A stretch of 5,343 nt of DNA. Source: Clostridiales bacterium. Lineage in GTDB: Bacteria; Bacillota_E; Sulfobacillia; Sulfobacillales; JAIMBI01. The stretch lies in contig DAHVOH010000140.1 in assembly GCA_027318915.1 (NCBI GenBank), forward strand, positions 1 through 5,343, written 5' to 3'. The translations under genes were made by a program, and so were the position numbers. Shown here in pieces: positions 1 to 5,214 of the stretch. The notes below the pieces were generated by a model. The model was not told the DNA's origin, ran no database searches, and saw nothing but the letters and a program-made list of their open reading frames with translations. Every line of letters begins with the position of its first letter. Within the stretch, counting starts at the first letter, position 1.

Positions 1-745
1 CTGAGGATCCGCACACCGGGCAGTCGGGACGCGGCGGAAACGCCAGCACGCGAGTCCGTCCGGTGAACAGGTCCATCTGCCAGAGGCGCCCGCGCAGGCC
101 TTCGCCCACGCCGAGAATCCATTTCAACGTCTCCGCCGCCTGCAGGCTGCCCACCACACCCACCAACGGGCCGAGCACGCCCTCGGTCGCACAATCGGCC
201 GGCGCGTCGGCCACCGATCCGAACAGGCAGGCCAGACACGGGGCGCCGGCCACCACCGTCACCTGGCCCTCGTAGCCCAAGGCCCCGCCAAAGACCACCG
301 GCGCACCCCCACCCACCGCGTAGCGGTTGAGCCAGTCGCGCATCGCCCCATGGTCCAACCCGTCCACGATCACCTGGGCGCCCGCCAGCAGCTCGGCGCC
401 ATTGGCCGGTGACAGCGCCGCCGCCACGGCGTCGACGCGTGTGTCCGGCGCCTGGCGCGCCAGCGCGTCGCGCGCGGCCTCCACTTTCAACCGGCCGACG
501 TCGTCGGCTCGGTACAGCACCTGGCGGCCCAGGTCCGGCGGGGAGACCCGGTCCGGGTCAATGAGCACTAGGCGGCCGAGACCGGCGGCGGCCAAATACG
601 GAGCGGCCGCCGCGCCGAGGCCGCCCACGCCCACCACCGCCACGGTGGCGGCCCGGAGCCGCGCCAAAGCCGCGGGCCGCACGGTGGGCAGGGCCAAGAG
701 ACGCCGGACCCGGTCCGCGTCCCGCACCACCGGATACGGACTCAC
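1..745 (-). CDS. thiF: ThiF/MoeB-type adenylyltransferase, thiamine sulfur-carrier activating enzyme (C-terminus cut by window edge)
   Basis: E1-like enzyme that adenylates the C-terminal glycine of ThiS with ATP so that it can be loaded with sulfur for thiazole synthesis in the cytoplasm. I read it from a GTG at 745-743 that overlaps the thiG stop by 4 bases (GTGA); 248 codons are visible without a stop. Seen: nucleotide-binding GVGGLG at residues 39-44, IDPD at 62-65, LGRQ at 72-75 (the usual catalytic Arg is R74), Lys87, Asp128/Asp131, two zinc-type CxxC pairs (C170/C173 and C242/C245), and Cys185 in a DCATEGVLGP motif, which aligns with the ThiF cysteine that bonds to ThiS. The usual TDN motif reads LDH here. 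The second zinc pair lies three residues from the edge, so a stand-alone protein would be nearly complete; a C-terminal rhodanese domain, as in some MoeB/MoeZ proteins, cannot be excluded. The thi context favours ThiF over MoeB, although one such protein may serve both pathways. Confidence 0.93.
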   Translation of the reverse strand, partial: MSPYPVVRDADRVRRLLALPTVRPAALARLRAATVAVVGVGGLGAAAAPYLAAAGLGRLVLIDPDRVSPPDLGRQVLYRADDVGRLKVEAARDALARQAPDTRVDAVAAALSPANGAELLAGAQVIVDGLDHGAMRDWLNRYAVGGGAPVVFGGALGYEGQVTVVAGAPCLACLFGSVADAPADCATEGVLGPLVGVVGSLQAAETLKWILGVGEGLRGRLWQMDLFTGRTRVLAFPPRPDCPVCGSS

Positions 746-1530
746 GCGCGCTCCTCCACCACCCGGCCCTCGGTCGGCGAAGACGGCGCGGCCTTGGCCC
801 GACGGGGCATGCGGCCGGCCAAAAATCCTTCGCGCCCGGCCACCACCGCCTGGCGCATGGCCTGCGCCATCCGCACCGGATCCCGGCTCTCCGCGATGGC
901 GGTGTTCACCAGAACCGCATCGGCTCCCTGCTCCATCGCCAGGGCCGCGTCCGACGGCGCTCCGATTCCCGCGTCCACGACCACGGGCACCGAGACCACA
1001 CGTTCACGGACGCGCAGAATGGCTTCCACGTCCAGCACGCCCTGCCCGGAACCGATGGGCGAACCCAACGGCATCACGGCCGCCGCCCCGGCCGCCTCCA
1101 ACCGCCGCGCCAGCACCGGGTCGGTGCTGGTGTAGACCAGCACGGTGAACCCCTCGTCCACGAGCCGGTGGGTGGCTTCCAGCGTGTCGATGGGGTCGGG
1201 CCAGAGCAGGACGGGATCCCCGATGACCTCCAGCTTGATGAGGTCCCCCAGTCCGGCCGCCCGCGCCAAACGGGCGGTCAGCACCGCCTCGTCCGCATTG
1301 GTGGCGCCGGCCGTGTTGGGCAGCAGCGTGATGCCCGGCGGCAGATGCCGCAGCAGCGACGGCTCGTCGGGCCGGTCGATGTTCACTCGCCGGACCGCGA
1401 CCGTCACCAGCTCCGACCCGGACGCGGCAATGGCATCGCGCATCAATTCCCAGGTGGCATACTTGCCGGTGCCGACAAACAAGCGGGACCCAAACCGATG
1501 GCCGCCGATAATCAACCCGTCGTCCGCCAT
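742..1530 (-). CDS. thiG: Thiazole synthase ThiG
   Basis: Condenses 1-deoxy-D-xylulose 5-phosphate, dehydroglycine and sulfur from ThiS-thiocarboxylate into thiazole phosphate carboxylate; a cytoplasmic TIM barrel. The 262-residue length is normal for the family. Seen: GTGKY near residue 20; LLPNTAG at 69-75; the Schiff-base lysine as Lys99 in LIKLEVIGDP; MPLGSPIGSGQG at 153-164, the phosphate-binding loop region; VVDAGIGAPSDA at 184-195; and VLVNTAIAES at 206-215. Two cysteines common in homologues (NTAGC and YCSDD) are replaced here by Ala76 and Thr134. The last 25 or so residues form a charged, probably disordered tail. The ATG start is fixed by an AAGGAGG five bases upstream (1536-1542). 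The gene follows thiS by 18 bases and overlaps thiF by 4, so the three are probably translated together. Confidence 0.97.
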   Translation of the reverse strand: MADDGLIIGGHRFGSRLFVGTGKYATWELMRDAIAASGSELVTVAVRRVNIDRPDEPSLLRHLPPGITLLPNTAGATNADEAVLTARLARAAGLGDLIKLEVIGDPVLLWPDPIDTLEATHRLVDEGFTVLVYTSTDPVLARRLEAAGAAAVMPLGSPIGSGQGVLDVEAILRVRERVVSVPVVVDAGIGAPSDAALAMEQGADAVLVNTAIAESRDPVRMAQAMRQAVVAGREGFLAGRMPRRAKAAPSSPTEGRVVEERA

Positions 1531-1535
1531 GTCAG

Positions 1536-1542
1536 CCTCCTT
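1536..1542 (-). promoter_or_regulatory. Ribosome binding site of thiG
   Basis: On the minus strand this reads AAGGAGG, the strongest Shine-Dalgarno match in the operon, with a five-base spacer to the ATG at 1530-1528. It lies in the 18-base gap after the thiS stop codon and decides the thiG start. Confidence 0.85.
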
Positions 1543-1548
1543 CGGCGG

Positions 1549-1749
1549 CTACCCGCCGCCCACAAACCGCACGATCTCCAGCTCATCCCCATCCCCTACC
1601 GCCGTGGCGCCGAACGCCTCCCGGGCCACCACCTGTCCGTTTTGCAAGATGCCCACAGCCTGGTGCTGAATCCGCAGATGGTCCAGCAGGGCCGCCAGCG
1701 TGTCCAGCGCCGGCAGCTCCGTCCAGTCGCCATTGACCCGCACGCGCAT
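1549..1749 (-). CDS. thiS: Sulfur carrier protein ThiS
   Basis: Small ubiquitin-like protein of 66 residues that carries sulfur as a C-terminal thiocarboxylate. ThiF adenylates it, it is then sulfurated, and it donates sulfur to ThiG. Seen: beta-strand start MRVRVNGDW, hydrophobic helix around residues 16-25 (DTLAALLDHL), the conserved turn VGILQNGQVVARE at 32-44, acidic GDGDELEIVRFV at 52-63, and the obligatory C-terminal glycines (VGGG, 63-66). The ATG at 1749-1747 was chosen because the product then has the usual family length, starts directly at the first strand, and is preceded by a GGGGTGA purine stretch that overlaps the end of tenI. A longer upstream extension of this frame lies inside tenI and is rejected. 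It is four bases downstream of tenI. Confidence 0.96.
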   Translation of the reverse strand: MRVRVNGDWTELPALDTLAALLDHLRIQHQAVGILQNGQVVAREAFGATAVGDGDELEIVRFVGGG

Positions 1750-1753
1750 CGTC

Positions 1754-2359
1754 TCACCCCTTCCCGCGCGACCAGGCCGCGCGAATCGCCCTCGCCGCCG
1801 CCGCCGGATCTGCGGCGCCCCAGATGCCGTCGGCCGCGACCAGACCCGCCAAGCCGGTCGCGGCCGCCAACCCCGCCGTGGCCGGGGTGACGCCGCCGAT
1901 GCCCAGGACCGGACGCGTGGCCCGCCCGACCACTCGCGCCGCTTCCTCCAAGCCCCGCGGGGCGAGGCCCGGCTTCGAGCGGGTGGCAAACAGATGCCCG
2001 AAGATGAGCCAGTCGACACCGTCCTCCTCGGCCGCCTCGGGCGGATGATGGATCGAGCGCGTGATGACGGCGGTGGGCCAGAGCCGGCGCACCTCGACGG
2101 CGGGCAGCCCACGCTCGGGCAGATGCACGCCGGCGGCTTCGGCGGCCAGCGCCACATCCATCCGGTCGGCCACGAGCAGCGGACAGTCCAGACCGCGCAA
2201 GTCGCGTGCCCAGCTCAGCTGGTCCGCGGCCGCTTGCGCCTTGGCGCGCAGAATCAGAAAATCCAGTGCCGGCGCCGCCGTCCGCGCCCGCTCCCGCCAG
2301 TCGGGCGGGCGGCGCTCCCAATCCACGAGGCCCACCAAGGTGAGACGTGGCTCACTCAT
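1754..2359 (-). CDS. tenI: ThiE/TenI superfamily protein, probably thiazole tautomerase TenI
   Basis: A 201-residue TIM-barrel protein of the thiamine phosphate synthase superfamily. TenI aromatises the product of ThiG to thiazole phosphate carboxylate, whereas ThiE joins thiazole and pyrimidine. Seen: LRAK at 37-40 (phosphate and pyrophosphate side), VADRMD at 63-68, GVHLPERGLP at 77-86, RSIH at 101-104, LIFGHLFATRSKPG at 118-131, RPVLGIGG at 149-156, and VAADGIWG at 174-181. As I recall B. subtilis TenI, the GH.F.T..K.G...RG and RS(V/I)H patterns match it, including the catalytic histidine (His122). The ThiE motif GPVF.T.TK and the second magnesium-ligand aspartate after the VHL strand are absent. 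The ATG at 2359 overlaps the permease gene by 8 bases, implying translational coupling. Automated pipelines would probably label it thiE. A bifunctional or divergent ThiE remains possible. Confidence 0.85.
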   Translation of the reverse strand: MSEPRLTLVGLVDWERRPPDWRERARTAAPALDFLILRAKAQAAADQLSWARDLRGLDCPLLVADRMDVALAAEAAGVHLPERGLPAVEVRRLWPTAVITRSIHHPPEAAEEDGVDWLIFGHLFATRSKPGLAPRGLEEAARVVGRATRPVLGIGGVTPATAGLAAATGLAGLVAADGIWGAADPAAAARAIRAAWSRGKG

Positions 2360-3773
2360 CGCCGACCCGGTCCGACACCCCGGGCTGCGGGGCCAAGGGT
2401 CGCAGCAGCGCATAGATTCCCGCCGCCAGGGCAAACCCCAGCAGGTAGCCCAGATTGGAGCCGGCAAAGATCCCGCGCGCCAGCGGGCCGCTCCAAAGCG
2501 CGCTCGACGTCGTGGACAGACCCGCGGCCAGCCCGATGGCCCAGGCCGTCAGCGCCGGCCAGCGGTACGCCCCGTACCGGCTCGCCCGGCCACGATACAA
2601 CTCCACCACCGCCACCCCGCGCCGCAGCATGCCCGGCAGATCCACCAAGAACACGGCCGCCCACGGCGCCAGCACGGCGGCCAGCAGCGTCAGAAACGCC
2701 GTGAAGGTGGCGATGAAGTTATGGGCCACCAGCAGCACATACAAGCTGGCCGCCCCGGAAACGGCCGCATCCACCACCACGGTTTTGTAGCGGGCAATCT
2801 TGACCTCCGCCGCCAGCAGGCTCAGACCGGAGGAATAGATGTCCATGATGTCGCCAGTCACCATGCTGGCCACCGCCGTGAGCAGGTAGGGCACCGCCAG
2901 CCATCCCGGCAAGGCGCTCTGCAACAGGCCCACATAGTTGCCGGTGGTGGCGAGCTGGGGCATGCCGCCGTAGAGCAGCGCGCCGAAGGCCATCAGGGCG
3001 AAGGCCGGCAGCACCGCGCCCCAGGTCGTGGCGCTCACGATGCGCCGGCCGGCCGTTTCGCGGGGCAAGTAGCGCGTGTAGTCCGACGCGGTATTCACCC
3101 AGGACAGGCCCGTGCCGGCCACCACCACCGACAGCGCGGGCAGAAAGGCCGTCAGCCACGGCGCGGTCGGCTTCGCCGCCAGATGGGCGATGTTCACGTG
3201 CGGCCAGAGCCAGATGACGACCACCACCGTCAGCGCGCCGAACACATAGGAGAAGAGGGTCTGCACCCGCACCACCGTGGCGTGGCCCAAAAGCGCGACC
3301 GAAAACGCCACCGCCATCACCACCAGCAGCGACAACACCAGAGTGACGTCCGCCGGACGCCATCCGAAGGCGGCCTGAAACGCCGCCTCCAGCGCATACG
3401 AGGCGACCACCAGCACCACGGTTTCCCAACCCACCAAGTTGAGCCATGAGGCTACGCTGGGAAACAGGTTGCCCTTGGTGCCGAAACTCACTCGCGACAG
3501 CACCATGGTGGGCGCGCCGGTGCGCGCACCGGGAATGGCGAAATAGCCGATGAGAAGAAACGAGGCGACACCCAAAAGCGCCAACAGACCCTGCCAGAGC
3601 GAAAGCCCGTAGCTCATCGCCGCGGCGCCCAGCACCAAACCGACGATGGCCAAATCGGCCGCGAACCACACCCAGAACAAGTCCCGCAGAGAGCTGTGCC
3701 GTTCCTCCGCGGTCACCGGATTGGCGCCATTCGTCTCAATGCGCCACGCTTGATCACTAACCGGTTGCTGCAT
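2352..3773 (-). CDS. cytX: NCS1-family permease, CytX-type putative hydroxymethylpyrimidine transporter
   Basis: Integral membrane transporter of the purine-cytosine/allantoin permease (NCS1) family. TPP-riboswitch-controlled members of this type (CytX) are thought to import the thiamine pyrimidine precursor HMP or a related pyrimidine; the substrate here is inferred from context. The 473-residue product has about 12 hydrophobic segments, roughly at 33-55, 62-80, 107-128, 143-163, 171-190, 206-222, 252-269, 286-305, 332-350, 354-377, 405-420 and 439-458. Family-like motifs are GARTGAPTMVLSRVSFGTKGN at 81-101, SWVNTASDYTRYLP at 224-237, GNY at 278-280 and DIYSSGLSLL at 311-320. The ATG at 3773-3771 is preferred because GGGAGG lies six bases upstream and the protein then starts with a normal hydrophilic tail. 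An ATG 21 codons upstream at 3836 lies inside the riboswitch terminator and is rejected. First gene of the operon. Confidence 0.92.
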   Translation of the reverse strand: MQQPVSDQAWRIETNGANPVTAEERHSSLRDLFWVWFAADLAIVGLVLGAAAMSYGLSLWQGLLALLGVASFLLIGYFAIPGARTGAPTMVLSRVSFGTKGNLFPSVASWLNLVGWETVVLVVASYALEAAFQAAFGWRPADVTLVLSLLVVMAVAFSVALLGHATVVRVQTLFSYVFGALTVVVVIWLWPHVNIAHLAAKPTAPWLTAFLPALSVVVAGTGLSWVNTASDYTRYLPRETAGRRIVSATTWGAVLPAFALMAFGALLYGGMPQLATTGNYVGLLQSALPGWLAVPYLLTAVASMVTGDIMDIYSSGLSLLAAEVKIARYKTVVVDAAVSGAASLYVLLVAHNFIATFTAFLTLLAAVLAPWAAVFLVDLPGMLRRGVAVVELYRGRASRYGAYRWPALTAWAIGLAAGLSTTSSALWSGPLARGIFAGSNLGYLLGFALAAGIYALLRPLAPQPGVSDRVGDE

Positions 3774-3779
3774 CGCCCG

Positions 3780-3803
3780 CCTCCCGTTTTCAGCCCGCGG
3801 GAG
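3780..3803 (-). promoter_or_regulatory. Ribosome binding site of cytX with possible sequestering hairpin
   Basis: On the minus strand CTCCCG (3803-3798) is complementary to CGGGAG (3786-3781), with an 11-base loop. The right arm contains most of the GGGAGG Shine-Dalgarno sequence (3785-3780), six bases before the cytX ATG. The ribosome binding site is well supported; a regulatory role for the hairpin is inference from complementarity only. Confidence 0.5.
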
Positions 3804-3820
3804 ACCGAGAGACCGCCTCC

Positions 3821-3848
3821 AACACACAAAGGCCACCGCCAGGTGGCC
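3821..3848 (-). terminator. Intrinsic terminator forming the riboswitch expression platform
   Basis: On the minus strand a perfect 7-base-pair GC-rich stem, GGCCACC with GGTGGCC (3848-3842 and 3837-3831), closes a TGGC loop and is followed by TTTGTGTGTT (3830-3821), an imperfect U-rich tail. It lies seven bases beyond the riboswitch P1 stem and 48 bases before the cytX start, the usual place for TPP-dependent premature termination. I did not find a clear mutually exclusive antiterminator by eye. The tail is interrupted by G, so termination may be incomplete. Confidence 0.72.
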
Positions 3849-3854
3849 ATCGCC

Positions 3855-3936
3855 TGCTTCCCTTCGCTGGTATTACCCAGATCAGGTCATTGAGGGTCGG
3901 CTTCGCCTCTCAGCCCCATAGGAGCTCCCCTAGCAA
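3855..3936 (-). promoter_or_regulatory. TPP riboswitch (THI element) aptamer
   Basis: Binds thiamine pyrophosphate in the nascent leader RNA and shuts off the operon when TPP is plentiful. On the minus strand all the conserved THI-box blocks appear in order: CTAGGGGAGC at the 5' side (from 3933), GGGGCTGAGAG (3917-3907) in the pyrimidine-sensing arm, a short GGC-GAA-GCC arm (3908-3900), GACC then ACCTGATCTGG (3887-3877) in the pyrophosphate-sensing arm, TAATACCAGCG and finally AAGGGAAGC (3864-3856). P1 can form from TGCT (3935-3932) with AGCA (3858-3855). It lies between a plausible promoter and the terminator, immediately upstream of cytX, and so controls the whole cytX-tenI-thiS-thiG-thiF transcript. 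Confidence 0.98.
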
Positions 3937-3943
3937 CACCGTC

Positions 3944-3972
3944 ATCGTAGCACCATTTCCCGCGCCCAACAA
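3944..3972 (-). promoter_or_regulatory. Probable sigma-70/sigma-A promoter of the thiamine operon
   Basis: On the minus strand a -35-like TTGTTG (3972-3967) is separated by exactly 17 bases from a -10-like TACGAT (3949-3944, four of six consensus positions). Transcription would start near 3937, right at the 5' end of the riboswitch aptamer, which is the best support. The -35 box matches only three of six positions, so this is a position-based call. Confidence 0.5.
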
Positions 3973-4226
3973 TGGCGAGCCGGGCGCTCCCCGCAGAACG
4001 CCGCGGCGCGCGTTTTCACGCTTGCGGCGCCCCGGTTGGGTCCCGGCTCCCGGGCGCGCTCCCCTGCGGCGTGTTGCGCCCCGAGTTGCGCGAAAGCGCT
4101 CGGACCCCGCGGCATCGGATCTGTCGGCCGCGATGGCGTGGCGTCTATCATGCGCTCCCGGCGGGGACGATCCCATGTGATAGCATAAACAGAGAGTCGG
4201 GAGGTGGGCGTATCTCGTCGAGAGAG
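3973..4226. other. Divergent intergenic region between the thiamine operon and the 93-residue ORF
   Basis: About 250 GC-rich bases with no convincing gene; the open frames here have no ribosome binding site or recognisable motif. Structures visible on the plus strand are a hairpin at 4081-4103 (CCGAG with CTCGG, a TTG bulge, then CGC-GAAA-GCG with a GNRA-type loop) and a GCGCCC/GGGCGC inverted repeat (4027-4032 with 4052-4057). An AT-richer patch, TGATAGCATAAACA around 4178-4191, is the likeliest promoter -10 zone for the rightward gene, but no matching -35 is clear. Confidence 0.5.
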
Positions 4227-4508
4227 ATGGTCGAACGCTGGATGGCGGATCGATTGCTGCGGCATCTGGAACCGCACATCCAAAATCAGATGACGCGATT
4301 TCTGGCGTCGGACGAAGGCCGCGATCTGGTCGCGGAATTGTTCACCGACTTGGTCACCGACTTGGTCACGCCCTCGAGCGGCGAGGACATGGACCTGTTG
4401 GAGGTGCTCGTGCTGAAATTGGCCAATCGACTGGCGGCACAGCGACCCACCTTTCGCCAGCATCTTCACGCCCAACTGTCCGGCATCCGCGGGCCGGAGC
4501 CGCAATAG
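4227..4508 (+). CDS. Hypothetical protein, 93 residues, acidic helical
   Basis: I do not recognise a family. From the ATG at 4227 the product is predicted mostly helical, with amphipathic stretches around residues 8-26, 29-47 and 54-72, and acidic in the middle (SDEGRDLVAE, SSGEDMDLLE). It has no cysteine, signal peptide or membrane segment, so it is probably cytoplasmic. The centre contains a back-to-back TDLV-TDLV encoded by a 12-base tandem repeat. The protein-like composition (regular Leu/Val/Ala spacing, few Arg/Pro runs) sets it apart from the surrounding shadow frames. Start choice is uncertain: only GAGAGAG abuts the ATG, while a better GGGAGGTGG (4199-4207) lies 19 bases upstream; another ATG is at 4242. 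It is divergent from the thiamine operon, so a functional link cannot be assumed. Confidence 0.6.
   Translation: MVERWMADRLLRHLEPHIQNQMTRFLASDEGRDLVAELFTDLVTDLVTPSSGEDMDLLEVLVLKLANRLAAQRPTFRQHLHAQLSGIRGPEPQ
4344..4367 (+). repeat. Perfect 12-base tandem duplication inside the hypothetical gene
   Basis: ACCGACTTGGTC occurs twice in direct succession (4344-4355 and 4356-4367), adding four residues in frame (TDLVTDLV). The lack of any base difference suggests a recent slippage duplication. Confidence 0.9.
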
Positions 4509-4855
4509 GGCGGTTGCGAACCGGCCGCGCCGCCGGCGGCCTCGCCGATGCGATCGCTCCGATGTCGCGTGTCCCCGCCCGCCCGGGTCCCGGGTCGTCT
4601 CCTCGGCGAACCGAGGCGAGCGGTCCCCGGACGGACGATCTGCATGCCGCCGCCCCGCGGAGTGGCCGTCCCGGTCTCCCGCTCCCGACTATCGGCCGAC
4701 ACGCCCACCGATGAGTCCCCCGCCGGGTCCCGTTTCCGGATGGCCGACGGCTCGGATCAGAGCCGCCGCCGTTGTGACATGATTTTCGTGGAACGCTGTC
4801 CGGTTGGCCGATGCGTCGGCTCGGGCACCCGGACCGGACGTGGAGGAGGCGGGCC
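4509..4855. other. Gene-free GC-rich stretch between the hypothetical gene and the MazG-like gene
   Basis: No supported gene in 347 bases: the open frames on both strands are Arg/Pro/Gly-rich, lack ribosome binding sites and match nothing I know. Visible on the plus strand are a hairpin CCTCGG-CGAA-CCGAGG (4601-4616), a hairpin CGGCTC/GAGCCG with a six-base loop (4748-4765), and a palindrome GCCGCCGGCGGC near 4530. None has a proper U-tract, so terminator function is doubtful. TGACATGAT at 4775-4783 resembles an extended -10 element (TGn before CATGAT) and could start a transcript with a leader of about 65 bases for the MazG-like gene. This is weak, because no -35 was found. Confidence 0.5.
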
Positions 4856-5158
4856 GTGCGCGACTTGCGGACCGTACAGGCGGAGGCGTGGGCCAACAAA
4901 TTGGCCAAGGGCTTCAACACCACCGATGTGGCGCTGGAGTTCGGCCTGTTGACGGGCGAGGTGTCGGAGGCCTTCATCGCATGGTACCGCGGACAGGCGG
5001 TCGGCGAGGAACTGGCCGACATCGCCATCTACGTGGCCGGCTTGGCGGAAATGCTGGGCGTCGACTTGGCCACGGAGGTGGACCGGAAGCTTCGGATCAA
5101 TGCCGATCGCCTCTATGACCGGCTTCCGAACGGCACACCGGTCAAACGGACCGATTGA
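4856..5158 (+). CDS. MazG-like nucleotide pyrophosphohydrolase (all-alpha NTP-PPase)
   Basis: A 100-residue single-domain member of the MazG/all-alpha NTP pyrophosphatase superfamily, whose members hydrolyse (d)NTPs or modified nucleotides to the monophosphate and pyrophosphate using magnesium; the substrate cannot be told here. Seen: GLLTGEVSEAF at 30-40, giving the E35xxE38 metal-binding pair, then EELADIAIYVAGLAEMLGVDL at 51-71, giving E52xxD55, and a helical VDRKLRINADRLYDRL at 75-90 typical of the C-terminal helix. The first Glu of the classical EExxE is Gly34. The GTG start at 4856 is set by GGAGGAGG (4842-4849) six bases upstream. An in-frame ATG at 4811 would add an Arg-rich stretch spanning the ribosome binding site and is rejected. 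It appears to be transcribed alone, and no nearby partner explains its role. Confidence 0.86.
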   Translation: MRDLRTVQAEAWANKLAKGFNTTDVALEFGLLTGEVSEAFIAWYRGQAVGEELADIAIYVAGLAEMLGVDLATEVDRKLRINADRLYDRLPNGTPVKRTD

Positions 5159-5172
5159 CGCTGACCGCGGGG

Positions 5173-5189
5173 CGGATCCCTTAGATCCG
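5173..5189 (+). terminator. Possible weak terminator hairpin after the MazG-like gene
   Basis: CGGATC (5173-5178) and GATCCG (5184-5189) form a perfect 6-base-pair stem around CCTTA, 15 bases after the stop codon. The position suits a terminator, but no U-tract follows (GCGCCCAAG), so efficient rho-independent termination is unlikely. Confidence 0.25.
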
Positions 5190-5214
5190 GCGCCCAAGCC
5201 GTCTCCGGATCCCC

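Noticed and set aside
1750..2157. Longer ThiS frame starting at 2157
   Set aside because: The extension is entirely within tenI in another frame and is Arg/Pro/Ser-rich; ThiS is a 66-residue stand-alone protein beginning at 1749.
2061..3449. A 462-codon plus-strand open frame opposite the permease gene
   Set aside because: The product is a low-complexity Arg/His/Gln/Gly-rich string with no motif. It lies antisense to a clear 12-segment transporter and arises from GC-rich third positions on the other strand.
3774..3836. Longer permease start at 3836 (21 extra residues)
   Set aside because: That ATG lies inside the riboswitch terminator hairpin, while the ATG at 3773 has a proper Shine-Dalgarno sequence six bases upstream.
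3972..4226. Upstream extension of the 93-residue hypothetical gene to an ATG at 3972
   Set aside because: The extra 85 residues are Arg/Pro/Cys-rich, unlike the downstream part, and run across the thiamine promoter zone with no ribosome binding site.
4548..4952. Plus-strand 134-codon frame overlapping the MazG-like gene start
   Set aside because: Arg/Pro/Gly-rich composition, no ribosome binding site, and it conflicts with the well-supported MazG-like frame.
4360..5200. Minus-strand open frames opposite the hypothetical and MazG-like genes
   Set aside because: They are mirror frames of the plus-strand genes, with low-complexity products and no motifs or start signals.
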